Part shown: in pieces, positions 22,401 through 34,323 of the stretch | Layout of the letters: every line of letters begins with the position of its first letter | Position numbering within the stretch: position 1 is the first letter of the stretch | Assembly (NCBI GenBank): GCA_941918925.1 | Contig: OW799233.1 | Location: forward strand, 172,402,235 to 172,466,234 | Reading direction: 5' to 3' | Length of the DNA: 64,000 nt | Source of the DNA: Phyto melanocephala | Taxonomy: Eukaryota > Arthropoda > Insecta > Diptera > Rhinophoridae | Program-made: the position numbers and the translations under genes | Notes under the pieces: generated by a model | Database searches by the model: none | Told to the model about the DNA's origin: nothing | What the model saw: only the letters and a program-made list of their open reading frames with translations

Positions 22401-23578
22401 AATGTTGTTATTACCACTTACGTTATTTTATTTTGTATTTGCTTTTTTATAATTCACTACTTTTAATTTTTGTTTTAATTTACCAGAGTTAAAAAAAATA
22501 TTAAATAAAAATAAACTTTTTACTTTATAATTTTCATAAATTGTTGTTGTGATGCCAAATCCTTGACCCATTAGCTCTAGGGTGTGTAAAATTTAATAGA
22601 ATTTAAATTTTTGTAAACAATAAAAACAAACAAGTAAACAAAACAAGAGCAAAAAAATAAATAAAATATTATGTTGCTTATGAACTGTCTAAACTAAAGT
22701 GTTTTTGCTGTAGTACAAAAACAACTTATTTGCTGTTACCTTGCCTGCACTGAAAACTAATGATATATTAAAGATATCAGAGCAGGAAGGTGGGTATGTG
22801 TTTGTGCTTGTGTGTGTATGTGTTTGTGTGTGTATGTATGCATTTTGTTGTTATTTCCGGCTCCTTAACATCAAGATGCAGAGCAAAGTACATAAACGAA
22901 TATAAAATTTTGTTAAAAATTGTTCTGGCTGTTGTAATTTTGCTTATGTCGGATTTTAGTTTAATTTTCAATTAGCCCATACAAATACATACTTGAAATG
23001 TATTTTACTAGTAGTACAACTACTAATTTAAAATACCAGCAATATAAGATTGTTGTCGGTACTAAGGTGCAACATAATATGTAAATAAAGTCCTTGCTAC
23101 TAACTAAAAGGAAAACGGAAAAAGGAACTGCAATTATAAACAGGTATGAAAACTGGTTTGATAAAACGGGCCTCTTAATTGGGTATCGAAATTTTAGTTT
23201 AATTCGTTAGTTAAATAAAGCTTAAGTATAAAATAAATTTATTATACAAAAATGTATGAAGTAAAATGAAAGCTTTAAGACATATTAAAAAATTTATACT
23301 TTCAACAAAAAATATTAAAATTAAACATTTTCAAGAATAAATGCCGAGTTTATCCTGCATGGCCAATTTGTCAAAAAAAAAAACATATGCTACGTTATTT
23401 CAATTAAAAGTCAATAATAGAAAACTTATTAGGTAAAAATAGTAGTTAATTTTAATACTTAACTTCCAAAAATTGTACATCTTACCTGAAAATATAAAGA
23501 AAAATATTTGAATTATTTTTGCACTTTAAAATTAATTAGTCAAAAAGTACATTAAATAGAGCAATCAAACATTTGGCG
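22401..23578. other. No recognisable gene; GT microsatellite
   Basis: AT-rich; an imperfect (TG)n tract at about 22792-22836 explains the Cys/Val-rich and His/Thr-rich frames around it. Confidence 0.6.
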
Positions 23579-23804
23579 TACAGTGCCGGCTAAATTAATA
23601 GCACCCGTTACAATTATATTTTTAAGAATAGAACAAACTAAAATTAAAGGCGAACTTTTTCTAATAATTCATCGAAAACAATATCTTCTGTTCTCTCAGA
23701 GCATGTTTAGTTTTTGTAAAATTTCATAACAGTCTGCAAGTTAGGATCGGCTGGTTATGTGCGGTCAATATAATAGCACCAGTTAGCTTATCATAATAAT
23801 ATAA

Positions 23805-24862
23805 ACAAGAAGCCGAATTTTAAATACCCACCACCAATTATGTGTACTCTTATAACACAAAATTTATCATTTTGTTATTAACTGTAACTGAATAATCATT
23901 TGATACTGAAATATATTTTACATTCTTGTGTAACTTTGATTTGCAACTTATTTATTTCCTTAAATTTAGTCTTATAATAAAACATTAAGTATTTCTACAT
24001 TAGAAATAATACTGCTGACCCTTTTTTTTAATAATGTTGTACTTTTAAGGAATCCGAAGAGTATAATTTGATACAAAGAGGTAGTTAATGAATAATATTA
24101 GCTTTGTATGGGCATGTCACCTCCTACTTTTAAAATTATATAAATAATGTTTGAATTTAACTCAGATAATCTATTACAGACTTCTTTTTTTTCGATAAAT
24201 ACTTGTCCATATAAAAATAATTAAATTTAGGATAAAGCGTTATATGGGATATGGGCGTTAAAGTGGGCATGTCATATTTTATACTTATATTGAAGAGAAA
24301 TATTTATATGCAAAATTTCACTACTATACATTTAATTCTGTTGGTTTTATGAGCTTTTTAATTTCATGACCAGTAAATTATGAGAGAAATATACATTGGA
24401 GTAGGCGTACTTTCTGCTACTAAAATCAACTTAAATATTTCAATATAGAGAATTATATGAACTTGAGACAGAGCGTTATATGGGAGGTGGGCGTTAAAGT
24501 GGGCGTGTCACCTTAATTCCGTTATTATAAATCTTTTAATCAAAGGGCAAAAAAAAATGACTCTATATCAATGCGTTTAGACATAATTGCATTTTATTCC
24601 ATGTTGGAAGGACATGATTTTGACCTACTTTTGTATTACGAGCTATAACTCTCTTCCTAATAAACTGACTTCGCCTATTTTCAATACCAAACAAGCTTTG
24701 TGTAAAAGAATTATTCTGGAAACATTTGAGCCCCCGTAGCTCTTTTTGGTTCAAGCTCTATCGTGCTTTCAAAAGACGGACAGTCGGACAGATGGACGGA
24801 CATAGCTAGATCATCATAAAACGATACCAAGACTGGTGGCGGGTATAAAAATGTGAATTTTT
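23805..24862 (-). repeat. Interspersed GGGTATA family, long copy nested in Tc1-like element
   Basis: Begins AACAAGAAGCCGAATTTTAA then ATACCCACCACC, and ends GACGGACATAGCTAGATCAT..ACTGGTGGCGGGTATAAA. The interior repeats the unit CGTTATATGGGAGGTGGGCG / AAAGTGGGCGTGTCA at about 24238 and 24475, with relatives at 33188, 33350 and 33478. The hairpin terminus lies at its left, so it is opposite in orientation to the 55.3 kb copy. It is noncoding and younger than the Tc1-like element it splits. Confidence 0.7.
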
Positions 24863-25087
24863 GGATTTTAGTTATTCAATCACGTAAAAACAGCTGAACG
24901 AAACTAAATGAAATTTCGCACACAGATAGATAACAACCTAGATTAACACCAAGTCTGCATTTTATTCCAATAACAGCGCAAACAAACTCGCGGGCAAAAA
25001 GAGAAATTAAAAATGAGAGGTATTTTTTATTTATTTTTGAAATATTTTTATTTATATCCTAAATATTTCTATTCTTTTCTCTATTAA

Positions 25088-25167
25088 GGCGTCACAATGG
25101 ACCGTAATGGTCTCCGAGTGAAGGTGTGAGGGTAACTTTGCACCAGCCTTACCTACCTACCTACCTA
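25088..25167 (+). repeat. SINE 3' tail
   Basis: GCGTCACAATGGACCGTAAT, GGTCTCCGAGTGAAGGTGTG and a (CTAC)n tail ending CCTACCTAAAT. Matched in inverse at 44940-45020. The tRNA-like head is missing. Confidence 0.65.
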
Positions 25168-25564
25168 AATCAAATGATCATACTGCATTAAGATATGGTA
25201 ATAGAGTGGAATCACGTAGCTAAAATCGAGTGATGTAACTTCTTTTTGTTGGAGATTTCGACTATTCGACCATTAAATGTACCGGCAAGTGTGGGCATTA
25301 TTCGTCGTTGATAGCGATAAAGCAATCTCAAGGCTTGCAGTATACGAAAAGTGCCACTACTTTCTTTTAAGGGTATGATCAAACGATTGTCTGTTTGCAA
25401 AAGCATATGTATAATGACTTCTTAAAAAATTAAACAATGTTTTATATATATGTGCATCAAAAATCGTCTTATTTATTATAAAATATTACAGATCTTTTGT
25501 CCAAAGACCACCTAATAATTAGTCCTAGATGCATTTCACATTAGAAAGTATTAAACATATTGCT

Positions 25565-26015
25565 TGCAGTATAATGGTATTAAGGTGTTTTTCATATCAA
25601 GGTGTTGGTCCCTTGTATTATATTAAAACAACTATGGATGCTACGTATATTTAAAAATATTGGAAGGTGTTATGTTGCCATAAGTCTCAGATAAAATGAC
25701 AATGATGTTTGTCTTTCAACAAGACAACTAATTCAATCAACAAATGGTTCATTTAAGTTAATCTATTTTAGTTTATCAATGTGATGAAGTGGCCTGCACA
25801 TTCGCCGCATTTAAACCCCACTAAACAATCTAGAGGCAGCATCTGCGATGAATAAAAAAAAACAAAAGGACTTCGGAAAGTTTTACATGAAATATGAAAC
25901 TTTATTCCTGTTAAAAGATGTAAAACACCCTAATAAATTTGGCGGTAAAGCACTTAGGTCCAAGTTAAACGCATGCAACGGAGAATTACAAATTCACTTT
26001 TAAATCATGTAGGAA
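25565..26015 (+). pseudogene. Tc1-like transposase C-terminal fossil
   Basis: Frameshifted reading gives SIMVLRCFSYQGVGPLYYIK (the VMVWGCFS strand of Tc1 transposases), TTMDATYI, FNKTTNSINKWF in place of the QQDNAPxH catalytic segment, WPAHSPHLNP where the family has WPxxSPDLNPIEN, and a decayed C-terminus. The catalytic Asp and Glu are not preserved. The N-terminal half is not recognisable between the nested repeat and 25560. It lies in the correct place and orientation within the IR/DR ends. Confidence 0.7.
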
Positions 26016-26274
26016 ATACAAAAGGAAATGTTTTAGTTTTGCTAATTTTTTAACAACAATAGACTACTTTTAAAAAAATTAGATTAAGTGCTATTATTTC
26101 GAACGAATAACGTGACGTATTTGAGGTTTTGGAAAAATTAAAAATTTTTGTTATCATAATAATGAACTACATTCATCACAGGATTTTTTTACTGGGTTTA
26201 AACATTTTTTAAAATATAAATAGATTAGCTGAGACTTTTAAGTTGTTGCTATTATTTTGAACGCAGCTGTGTAA

Positions 26275-29200
26275 GAGAAAAAAAAACAGTGGGCTGAAAT
26301 TAAGTTTAAATGTTTTTAAATTCTTAGAAATATTTGGAATTTATGCTTTTGGTGTCCATCAAAATGCAATATCAACTAAATCAAATCATATCAAAGGCAC
26401 AATTCTTGAGAAAAAACTAATTTTTTTTTCATTTTGTTCAACTCCGTGTGGTTCCAAAAGGGTTACAGATAAAAACGTATGACAGACAAACGATACCCAC
26501 CACAAATTTGTTTGAATTTTGTAAACAATGCAGTTTTTATTCCCTTACTGTATTGAGTGCATGAAAGTTCTAAAATTCTTTCCATTACGAAGGTTTCCGA
26601 AAGTGCAACAAAACTTTTCTTGTACACTGCTTTTTATTATTTTAGCAGAGAAAAAATTATATAAATTTATTTCTGTAGTATTGTTTTTTGTACACTTGTC
26701 CCTAACTGTATTAGCAGTGTGTAAGGAAATTAATAATTAAGTAGCTACAGGTAGGAATGAATTTTTGCTTAATCATTAATAACAGCAAACCTATAAAGAT
26801 GGATATCGCATGCCTTCTATAAGCACTCTACGCAGCAAATAATCATTAAGCAACAAGACCAATCATCGATTTTTAAAAACAAAATTTGTTTTTCTGTAGC
26901 TTTTAGTTTAAGAATTTTTTTAGCTAATATTTTATGACCTTTTTCAAAAGCTGCGGAAGTTAAAAAATTCTTTTACAAAAATTTTTAAGGTTATTAACCT
27001 TAAAACAAATTTTTGTTGCTTTTAAAAACTGTCAATGGGATGCAGACTTGATTTCCAAACAAAAGTTTAACATTTTATTTATGTAAGCTGCCATGTTGAA
27101 GTAAATTCCCTTCAAGCTCAGGCTTTTCAGTTTTTTGGTTCCTTTTGCCCGAGCTTAAATACTCCCAAATAATACTGTTATAGTTGTAGTTTAGTTATAG
27201 TTTTCGCAAAAGTGATCAACCTATCAGACGACGCCATACTTTTAGTTTTGTCATTTATCTTAGACTGAAAAAAATAAAGTAGAAATGGAAAATATAGTAT
27301 TTTTCTAAAATTTTCATTTCCAAAGCTTTTCATTGATTCAAAATATTACAGTCAAAGAGTATCGACTGACAAATTTTGAGCCAACTTGTACAAGAAACTT
27401 TAATTTGGGCCCTTTGCTTTCCTTACTTTAATCTCTTTCTTCTTTTCTTGGTCGAGCAACAATGTAAATTGTCTAGTAAGTAAAAAAAATAAACAAACCA
27501 GCCCAAAGGCTTTTAATTCTTTACAGTTGATAAATTTTTTGACTTACGTCAGGTTATTATTATTTTCCCTTAAATTACAACAAATATTCTAACATGCATT
27601 TCGTATACAATGAGGCATATCTTAGTATAAGCAATAAAATAGTAATTGAATTAGATTTTTCTCTAACAAAGTTTGTTTGGTCGCTTTCGATAAACTTGGA
27701 ACAACTTTAAAAATAAAAACACTTCAGTTTTTGTAAGTTAAATTTATAACTTTTTTTTAACACTAAAGTTTGTTAGTAAAAATATTTTTTGGTACAAGTT
27801 GCGTAAACACTATACTGATACTAAAATATTAAACTGACAGTGAAATCTACACCAAAAAAACATATACTTGAATTTCAGGCAAATATATAAAACAGAACCA
27901 CATACACTTAATCGTATGTGTGTAGATACTTGCCTACATGCCTACTTTTATGTAAAATGTAACGGACATAAAGAAATAGATTGCAAACCAAAAAATGCTA
28001 AATAGAAAAACATGCAACAAAAATGTTTTATTTTAGTGACATCAAAAGGAAGAGAGAAAAGGAGTTTAGTTACTTGCTATTTCTAAAATACTATTCAGGT
28101 TGAGTGCTTAGAAAGAACGTCAAAGAATTTATATACAAGCCACTACTTACTTGCATATGGACAGGCAGACATATTTTTTAATCTTGCATATACATGTATG
28201 CATGTATGTGTTTGTATGAACTTCGAAAATTGGTTGTGGCTGACTGACTTGATTTGACTTGACTTGACTGGCTGACAGTTAAACAGTTGGTAAGTAAATG
28301 TTGATGTAATACCCTTAACCCATTACCCACATACACAAGAGCTGCACATGCACATTTGGTTTTTTATCCAAGCACATAACTTGCTCTTATCGCTTGTAAA
28401 TAAAAGGTTAAAGTAGATTTTCCTTAAGGCATGCATTAAAAAGAAATTCTCAGTACATTGAAATAATTAAAACCTAAAACAGAACCTAACGACAGTTGAA
28501 ATTTGTACCAGTCATTCGTTATACGAGAATATTTCGTATGTTTGGTTAATGCTGTTGAAAGTATCAAAGGGTAGGTAATATTTAGAGAAGTACCCAGAAC
28601 ATTATTTTATTTTTACATTGCAAACCTCTCTCGAAATCAAAAACTTAAAAATTAGTTGTATTTTTTCTATTTTTATCGCTAGTGTTATTCGCTTGCAACT
28701 TGTTGAATTATTTTGTTTCTTATTTTCCTCCTGCACCCTCTAGGCCATATTGCCAGCTAAATGGTAATTGCACTATAGCTGTTGCTCTATTTTATGTGTT
28801 CACCGTGACTTAAGCAGTCTTGTGCAGACCTTTAGTCTTCACTTCAGTACTCTTACTCATGTACATATGTGCATGCATATGTATAAACTTGCACATTCAC
28901 TCTAACCACAAAACTGTAACTACCCAAACAAGTTTCATACTGCATATGCTAAAAAATATATTAATAACGAAAACAACAGCAAAAAACTACGACAAAAATT
29001 TTGCCTAAAACCTATAAAGTGATTTAAGATTTTTTTTTATTTTTTTTGTCCTTTCACTTTTATAGTGAGAGTACGTCAAACTGCACTATGGCTTAGTAAG
29101 ACTAGTATGTAAATTTAAATAAAAAAGAATTATAATTTCTATCTTTCTAATCTTTATTACTTGTAAAATTGTGATTTCTAACGAGTGGACAAACAAATTT

Positions 29201-29940
29201 TAAATGTGCGGAACGAGAAACGAATCCCGACACTAAAAAAGGGTTGGCCATACACCTAGTTTTCTCTACAAATATAAACAAATTACTTCTATTCATAAGC
29301 CTAAAGAATTAACAGCAGGAGAATAAAATGTAATTGGCCACATCTTATTCTCTGTAATCTTGACAATCGACTTCACCGTTGTCAAAGTCTTTTCATGAAT
29401 ATTTTGTTTGAATGATTAGTATATTTGTCACGACTATGCCTAGAACCTACGACCATTAGTATTCCTGTGCACTATGCCCAATTTGCCTGGGTCCCATGGA
29501 TGTGTAATGCCTTACACTACTACTTCACTTAGCTTCTGTGTATTGATGTATGGCTGTTTGAAAAGTTGTTGCAAGTTTATACCAGCTGTCAGCACACGAA
29601 CACAGCCTAACCTGAACCAAAACTGTATCTACCAGAAAATCCATCACTTAGTGACGCTTAACAGCGTTATAGTGATAAACGTTACCACAATTAATAAAAA
29701 TTCAAGTATGCTTGAGAATTAATTACTTTCAGATTCTCTTTAATATTTTACTATTACAACCAAAAATGATATAAACAAGATTAAGCATTGCGCATGTTTG
29801 TTGTTAATCAGCACTGTCATGCGTGACGTCTTACCAACAAATAAGTGATTGATATTATAAGTACAAATTCAAAAAAACATGTGAGTAAAGCGCTCAAATA
29901 AATATTCAAAAGAAAAATAAAAGGCAACAATAATAAAAAA
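26275..29940. other. No recognisable gene
   Basis: AT-rich. I examined the 70-82-codon frames at 26528 and 29474 and saw no domain or conserved motif. GTTGGTAAGTAAATG at about 28286 is a good splice-donor match but has no identifiable exon next to it. Confidence 0.5.
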
Positions 29941-29952
29941 ATAATAGTAATA

Positions 29953-30034
<82 letters not shown>
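29953..30034. repeat. (AAT)n microsatellite
   Basis: About 27 nearly uninterrupted AAT units. It accounts for the poly-Ile frame on the minus strand. Confidence 0.97.
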
Positions 30035-30659
30035 GATAACAAATAAATAAATGAAAAAGAGGTCAAAAAAGAGGCCAATGGTCTCCTTTGGTACTCCCCC
30101 AACTAATATACATATAGTAATCTCGATTTTAACTCTTTCACATCCACTCTACATGCCGCAAATTTTGAGCCAAAGTTTTAAATATTATGAAAAATTCAAC
30201 ATAATTTTCTTAAGCTTAAAAACTTAATTGTTAACAGTTTCTACCCTAACACATAGCAATTTCTCTACTTCAAAACTATTTAACATTTTACTAATAACAT
30301 CGCCGCTAGAACAATATCAACAAATATTTGTTATTCTTCCATAGTGCATAACGTAGTGGTATAACATTCTTGCATAACCATAATATGGCAAAATAAACAC
30401 ACCAATCTGTAATCCCTGATGCAATATTTGATCACAAAAGCAAAAGATACGCAACAAAAGCAAAACATAACAAACGTCTTTGATAAAGTGCTTTTTCATA
30501 TTGTCCACATTTTCTTGTATAAACTGTAAATGAGTTTGAGCCTGAACATGTGTATGTGTGTGTATGTGCATGTATGTATTGGTCATCTTGATGTGTTTCA
30601 ATTTTTGCTGTAATTTTCACATGTCCATCATGACAGGCGAAAACTTTTCATGTTGATGC
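30035..30659. other. No recognisable gene
   Basis: Unique-looking AT-rich sequence with a short TGTA/TG-rich tract near 30550. Confidence 0.5.
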
Positions 30660-31330
30660 TTTCACTAGCTGCAGGAAATAATTGTGCTCTTTAAAACGAA
30701 AACCATCACACACGTAAACACACAGCCAGCAAACAGGCACACAAAAGTACAACAACAAAAAACCTAAAACTACGTATACAACTAAACGAAGCCAGTATAA
30801 AGTGCATACAAATACCTACATATAAAGCATATCATCTACATCGTATGCCACATACATACACATCGGAGTACCAAACGAAAAAAAACACAAAAGTTAAAGA
30901 GTAGAGGTTTTGGGATGACTTAAAAAAAAATGAAGCAAAAATAAAAACCGGATTAACGAACAGAAAAAAAATTTGTTTGTTTAGGTTTGAGTGACACATA
31001 TGCTGTTGAAGAAACGTGACCACAACACATATACATGCATACATACATTTACAAGCCAGAACCACCATCAGCAGCATCATAATCATCATCAAAGACGTTA
31101 TCATCAGCAACAAACAACATCACCAACGATACACAGAAAGCCACAGAAAAGTAAAATGTTTGGAACCAACAGAAACTCGCACACAAAAGACAACTCAAAG
31201 AAGAGCCGGTTTTAACAACAATATCCAATGATTTACAAAATAAAAATTAAAAACAAAACGGCAACAGCAAAAGCCAGTATAAAACACACTAAAAAAAACT
31301 GAAAAGCTAATGAAAGTAAAAACTATTTTT
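30660..31330 (+). other. CA/CAA-rich tract resembling untranslated leader
   Basis: The plus strand is strikingly A+C rich (ACACACGTAAACACACAGCC, AACAACAAAAAACCTAAAAC, CATCAGCAGCATCATAATCA), T-poor, and has few long frames. This strand bias is common in 5' untranslated exons of long fly genes. GCCAGTATAAA occurs twice (about 30790 and 31272). The His/Gln-rich frames here look like products of CAN repeats rather than genes. A transcribed leader exon is a guess; simple A/C-rich drift is the alternative. Confidence 0.3.
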
Positions 31331-32335
31331 ACTCCTGTAACATCAATCCGATTTTACCATGTGCGAATTAATTAATGTTTGTGTATGTGTAAGAGTTTAC
31401 AAAATATTGCTGAACATAAATATGCAAGTAACTCGACAAATAGAAAGAAAACAGCAGGTTTTTTTAATATAGGGGTACACTTGACATTAGCATTAATACA
31501 CATGCATACTCCCGAGCACCCATAAATTTGTGGATTTTTTTACATGATGGTTCAACATCACCGATTATCTACCGTTTGATGGTATGTGTATGCATGACTT
31601 CCTTTCACTCTCAAAAGACAACTTAACATTTTTAGTATTTAAGAAAACAAAACAAAAATGGTTTACCGTTTAATCCAACTTCATGCAAGCAACAAATTTG
31701 TTGGAAGACAAACAGATTCTAATATTGAAGGATATACGAGGGTAAGGCAAATTCTTAATTTCTTTTTACGAAACGTAATTTAACTTTAGATAATTTATTA
31801 TAATAGAGAAATTGTTAGAAGCAAACAACAATAAATTCTTCCATTTGGTATAGATGCATTGCAAATTCCATTACCATGAAGAGACTTTTAAAAGTTTCCT
31901 ATTATTTAAATTTAATAAACATTCACAGAGAGTTTTCAATAAATCCCTCACTCTCACTTTCTCATTAATTATAAGAAATGTATTAAAACTGCTTCTTTGT
32001 ACAAATTTAAATAGTAACTTTAATGAAGTTTTTATAAATCTTAATTTAAAAAAAATTCTTGAAAATATTCGCCAAAAAATATTTTTCAAACAATTCTCTC
32101 TTTCACGAAAACAAATTCTTCTGGTAGAAAATTTTTAGTTCATTCGATTTTCTTTTGTTTTCTTATTGCATTTTGTAAAGAATTAGAATTATAAAATGTT
32201 TCTGAAAATTGTTTAAAAATTTGTATAAGTTGCATAATTTAAGTTGTGTTAAACAGAAATTGACAACAGACTACCGCGTAATTTGGGAATAAAATGAAAA
32301 CAAGTAAATTTCGTGTAGCCATTAAGCAAAAAAAA
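31331..32335. other. No recognisable gene
   Basis: AT-rich. Open frames on both strands at 31854-32138 overlap almost completely and have chance composition (Asn, Lys, Phe, Leu). Confidence 0.55.
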
Positions 32336-32338
32336 AAA

Positions 32339-33620
32339 ACAAGTAAGAGCACTATATTAGGCTGTGGCGAATCTTTTATACCCACCAACAATTTTGTGTG
32401 CATTTAAAGCACAATATTTATTATTTTATTAATCGATATGGAATAATCTCTTTATAATAAAATATGTATCACTTTCTTTGTAGAGGGTGGTTAAACTTTA
32501 AAGGCCCATGTTGAAGGTGAACTACACCTAGACTTTAAATTTGTTTTCTGCATTTCGTTTGACATTTCTCAATCTCAGACTAACTCAATTTGAACAGTGG
32601 AAAGATATGCAAATTAGCAACGCGCTTTAAAAAATTATTATTTTCTTGTCACAAACACGCTGTAGGTTCAAAAAACTATTTAATTCTTATTCTCAAAAAC
32701 AGACACTGAAAATTGGGCACATACATACAGACACCTTATAGCTAAATTTAAACATAAGAACATTTAGTAAGCTTTACATTCTATCTGTGGACAGACGACA
32801 GCTTTAATAAAATGTAAGACGATATTATAAAATTAGTAGACAGAAGTAATTTTAATAATACAATGTTAATTAATATATAAGTATGAAATATATTTGGTAA
32901 AATAACTTTAGTTTTTGTATATTATTTTTGTGTATTTTAGCTTTCTTCTGAAGAAGAGCACCGAAGGGGCTGAAAATGTTAAACAAAATTATTGAAAATA
33001 TAAGGAGAAAAAATTTTTTTTAAAATAATATTTAATAAAAAAGAAAAGATTTTAATTTAAATACATTAGAATTAAATAGTTTTTTGGACCTAGAGCCTGG
33101 TTATGACAAGAAAATAATTCTTTAAACATTATAAGGTCGTAAGGAATATAATTAGTTATTCAGGTTTTTTATAAAAATGAATTTAAGATAAAACGTTATA
33201 TGGGAGGTGCGCGTAAAAGTGGGCGTGTCACCTTAATTGGCATAGTAATGATATTGACAAGCGGGATATACGTAGCAAATTTTATCATCATACCTCTAAT
33301 TTTGTCGGTTTTATGAGCTTTTAAATTTCATTAACGGTAGATAACGCGAAAAGTGGGCGTTATAGTAGGCGTGTCAAAGTTATTTCTGCTAATGAGTACA
33401 ATTTAGATATTTCAATATAGTCGCTTATTATTCCAAAATCTTTATTAATAGAGAAATTATATAAATTTTAGGTAAAACGTTATATGGGAGTTGGGCGTAA
33501 AAGTGGCCGTGGCATATTGATTTTCCGTTACAGAAAAGCCTCTTACCAAAAAGCAAAGTGTGCCAAATTTCAGAATCGTACATCTAATTTTGTCCGTTTT
33601 ATTAGGTTTTAAATTTAAAA
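32339..33620 (-). repeat. Interspersed GGGTATA family, copy with internal insertion
   Basis: Starts AACAAGTAAGAGCACTATAT, GGCTGTGGCGAATC, TTTTATACCCACCAAC, the full hairpin terminus. Body landmarks CGTTATATGGGAGGTGCGCG and AAAGTGGGCGTGTCACC return at 33186 onward. Compared with the copy at 23805, about 400 extra bases separate the two parts (roughly 32510-33000), and these contain a hammerhead-like hairpin. The far terminus is lost; TACACTGCGCGGTATAAA lies at 33634. Confidence 0.65.
32948..32975 (+). ncRNA. Hammerhead-like hairpin core
   Basis: CTGAAGA at 32948-32954, a hairpin AGCACC-GAAG-GGGGCT (one mismatch) and GAAA at 32972-32975. This is the order CUGANGA, stem II, GAAA of hammerhead ribozymes, also known near the ends of Penelope-like retroelements. 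Stems I and III and a UH cleavage site were not convincingly found, so self-cleavage is not claimed. Confidence 0.35.
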
Positions 33621-34320
33621 TATACTGAAAAATACACTGCGCGGTATAAATTTAGATTCACTGGACAAATCTCACTATTACTTGTTTGAAGAGTTAGAAA
33701 GGACAAGTTTTACAAAACTTTAAAAAGATTATAGATTTATTATTTCATATCTAAAAACCTGTGTTGTATTTAAAAAGTAAACAATCAATTGAACTGCCCT
33801 CGTATAATAATTTTTTTTAAATCTGTTTTTTTTTTTAGAAATTTATCTGGTGATAATTTGGCAAAATATAAAGAAAACAAATTAATAGATATTTTGAAAA
33901 AAAAATTTTAAGAGAAACTCTATCTAAAACGGAATATGGAATAAAATTTCTCAATTTACTACAATTTTTCTCTTTCCTTTTACAAATTTTTATATATTCG
34001 ATCATTTTGAAATAATGTTCAAAACTGATAAGTTTCTAAAAAAATTCTCCTCCACATAGATTTATCCAAAATTGCTTGTTTTTAGAGAACTTTCAATAAA
34101 ATCCTGGCAAATATTTTTTATATTGTATATTTTACTATTTAAGATAATTTTTAATAATTAAAAAAACAACAACGTTCGTTAAGTTCTTTTTCTTTGCAAA
34201 AATTTTAAAAAAAATTTACAAAAAAAATTCTCTATTTATGAAAAATATTTTCTTAACAATTCAAGTTAAATTTTTAATAAATGTTTAATTATATCATCTT
34301 AATTTCTTGATATTTTTTAA
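33621..34320. other. No recognisable gene
   Basis: Very AT-rich with poly-A/T runs. Nothing identified. Confidence 0.55.
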
Positions 34321-34323
34321 TTG

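Larger units (their letters stand above)
23581..26271 (+). mobile_element. Tc1-like element with IR/DR ends, interrupted
   Basis: The outer left end is CAGTGCCGGCTAAATTAATA, then GCACC, after TA at 23579-23580. The outer right end's reverse complement is CACAGCTGCGTTCAAAATAA, then TAGCAAC, followed by TA at 26272-26273. Inside each end a second copy of the motif recurs in direct orientation: TGCGGTCAATATAATAGCAC at about 23759 and, on the right, AGTGCTATTATTTCGAACGA at about 26087. This is the IR/DR arrangement known for several Tc1-like families. Subtracting the nested repeat at 23805-24862 leaves about 1.6 kb, the usual Tc1 size. The transposase is degenerate. Confidence 0.72.

Noticed and set aside
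25212..25406. 64-codon minus-strand frame with protein-like composition
   Set aside because: Short, inside a decayed Tc1-like element on the opposite strand, no motif recognised.
28280..28300. Splice donor GGTAAGTAA with an upstream exon
   Set aside because: No open exon or acceptor could be paired with it; such matches are common by chance.
29869..30102. 77-codon minus-strand frame
   Set aside because: Poly-isoleucine product of the (AAT)n microsatellite.
30991..31231. His/Gln-rich plus-strand frames
   Set aside because: Two overlapping phases are both open because of CAN-type repeats; no conserved start context or domain.
31854..32138. Overlapping frames on both strands
   Set aside because: Mutually antisense frames of Lys/Asn/Phe/Leu composition in A+T-rich DNA; no homology seen.
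23805..33620. Pair of LTRs from the two inverted long GGGTATA-family copies
   Set aside because: The copies share orientation but no internal gag/pol lies between them and each has its own asymmetric ends; they are dispersed repeats.
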